Shown here: piece by piece, positions 6,362 to 6,636 of the stretch | Numbering within the stretch: the stretch's first letter is position 1 | Layout of the letters: every line of letters begins with the position of its first letter | NCBI GenBank assembly: GCA_023262365.1 | Contig: JALRBF010000110.1 | Span: forward strand, 1-6,636 | Direction of reading: 5' to 3' | Length of the DNA: 6,636 bases | Origin: Burkholderiaceae bacterium | Lineage (GTDB): Bacteria > Pseudomonadota > Gammaproteobacteria > Burkholderiales > Burkholderiaceae_C | Made by a program: the position numbers and the translations under genes | Notes under the pieces: model-generated | What the model was told of the DNA's origin: nothing | The model's database searches: none | The model's input: only the letters and a program-made list of their open reading frames with translations

Positions 6362-6636
6362 GGTTGGTCAGCCCCCTGCTGTTGCGCCCTTGCGGCCACT
6401 TCGGGGCGGTCGTTTACGGGTGGCTTGAGTTTGCTGCTGCCGCCGCCCTGCGCGCGTTGGGCACGCCATGCGGCTTTGCGCTCGGTCCAGTCGTTGAGGC
6501 GCTGGTGCGCCACGGTGCTTTCTTGCAGCATCACAAATTCGTCTGCCAGCTGAGCCGAGAGCTCGAGCCGCACGCCATTGGGGTCGAAGAAGTAAAAGCT
6601 TTTGAAAATGTGGTGATCCACCACGCCCAGCACGTC
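6358..6636 (-). CDS. VOC-family protein with extradiol dioxygenase signature, C-terminal part, cut by the right edge
   Basis: Ninety-two codons of a vicinal-oxygen-chelate protein are visible, open to the edge; the true start lies outside the window, and the GTG at 6633 is probably internal. Positions 6621-6562 encode V-D-H-H-IFKS-F-Y-FF-D-P-N-G-VRL-E, which fits the extradiol ring-cleavage dioxygenase pattern as I remember it ([GNTIV]-x-H-x(5,7)-[LIVMF]-Y-x2-[DENTA]-P-x-[GP]-x(2,3)-E). The His (bases 6615-6613) and the Glu (6564-6562) would be two of the three Fe/Mn ligands; the first His should lie upstream. About 65 residues follow the fold: a helical Trp/Arg/Lys-rich segment (LNDWTERKAAWRAQRAQ) and a polar tail. 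The stop overlaps the flavoprotein GTG by four bases, so the two are probably made together. The role could be ring cleavage or a related VOC reaction; I infer aromatic catabolism from the motif and the neighbour. Confidence 0.82.
   Translation of the reverse strand, partial: DVLGVVDHHIFKSFYFFDPNGVRLELSAQLADEFVMLQESTVAHQRLNDWTERKAAWRAQRAQGGGSSKLKPPVNDRPEVAARAQQQGADQP
6372..6377 (-). promoter_or_regulatory. Shine-Dalgarno for the flavoprotein GTG start
   Basis: On the minus strand AGGGGG lies 10 bases before the GTG at 6361, inside the end of the VOC gene. Together with the four-base overlap it supports this GTG as the start. Confidence 0.55.

Noticed and set aside
5111..6553. Plus-strand open frames 5111-5740 and 5921-6553 (about 210 codons each) opposite the flavoprotein and VOC genes
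   Set aside because: The opposite strand has clear protein families with conserved motifs throughout; the second frame even spans the VOC/flavoprotein junction. No domain is recognisable in either.

Overview
The window looks like a chromosomal segment from a GC-rich betaproteobacterium, most likely Burkholderiales and probably close to the Comamonadaceae. This rests on the ValRS sequence (its N-terminus, the segment after KMSKS, and the CEGHDCG...DCAPGG stretch resemble Burkholderiales ValRS as I remember it), the CysM wording, and TACAAT/TAAAAT-type -10 elements close to starts. I ran no search, so the taxon is an inference. I see no insertion sequences, tRNAs, rRNAs or CRISPR arrays. No gene-free stretch exceeds about 60 bases.

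Plus strand, 1-1405, is a small sulfur/housekeeping block. It holds the C-terminal two thirds of cysteine synthase B (cysM, cut by the left edge), a zinc-ribbon Nudix hydrolase whose GTG start overlaps the cysM stop by four bases, and, after a 60-base gap with a -10-like TACAAT, a TusA-type sulfur carrier.

Minus strand, 6636-1418, is read from the right edge leftward. In order it encodes the C-terminal end of a VOC-fold protein carrying an extradiol dioxygenase signature, a 577-residue FAD-dependent aromatic-hydroxylase-like protein, an 81-residue DUF2783 protein, and valyl-tRNA synthetase (valS). The first two junctions are four-base stop/start overlaps (GTGA, ATGA), and valS starts 10 bases after the DUF2783 stop. 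The first three genes look like a compact aromatic-compound oxidation unit: a flavin hydroxylase, a ring-cleavage-type VOC enzyme and a small partner of unknown function. valS is an essential gene placed directly behind them, possibly with its own promoter inside the junction.

The two blocks converge with only 12 bases between the tusA and valS stops. The most interesting part is the VOC/flavoprotein/DUF2783 unit. The flavoprotein departs from its superfamily at two fingerprints (DATG in place of the DG motif, and Lys where His is usual after the GD motif), and the role of DUF2783 is unknown.
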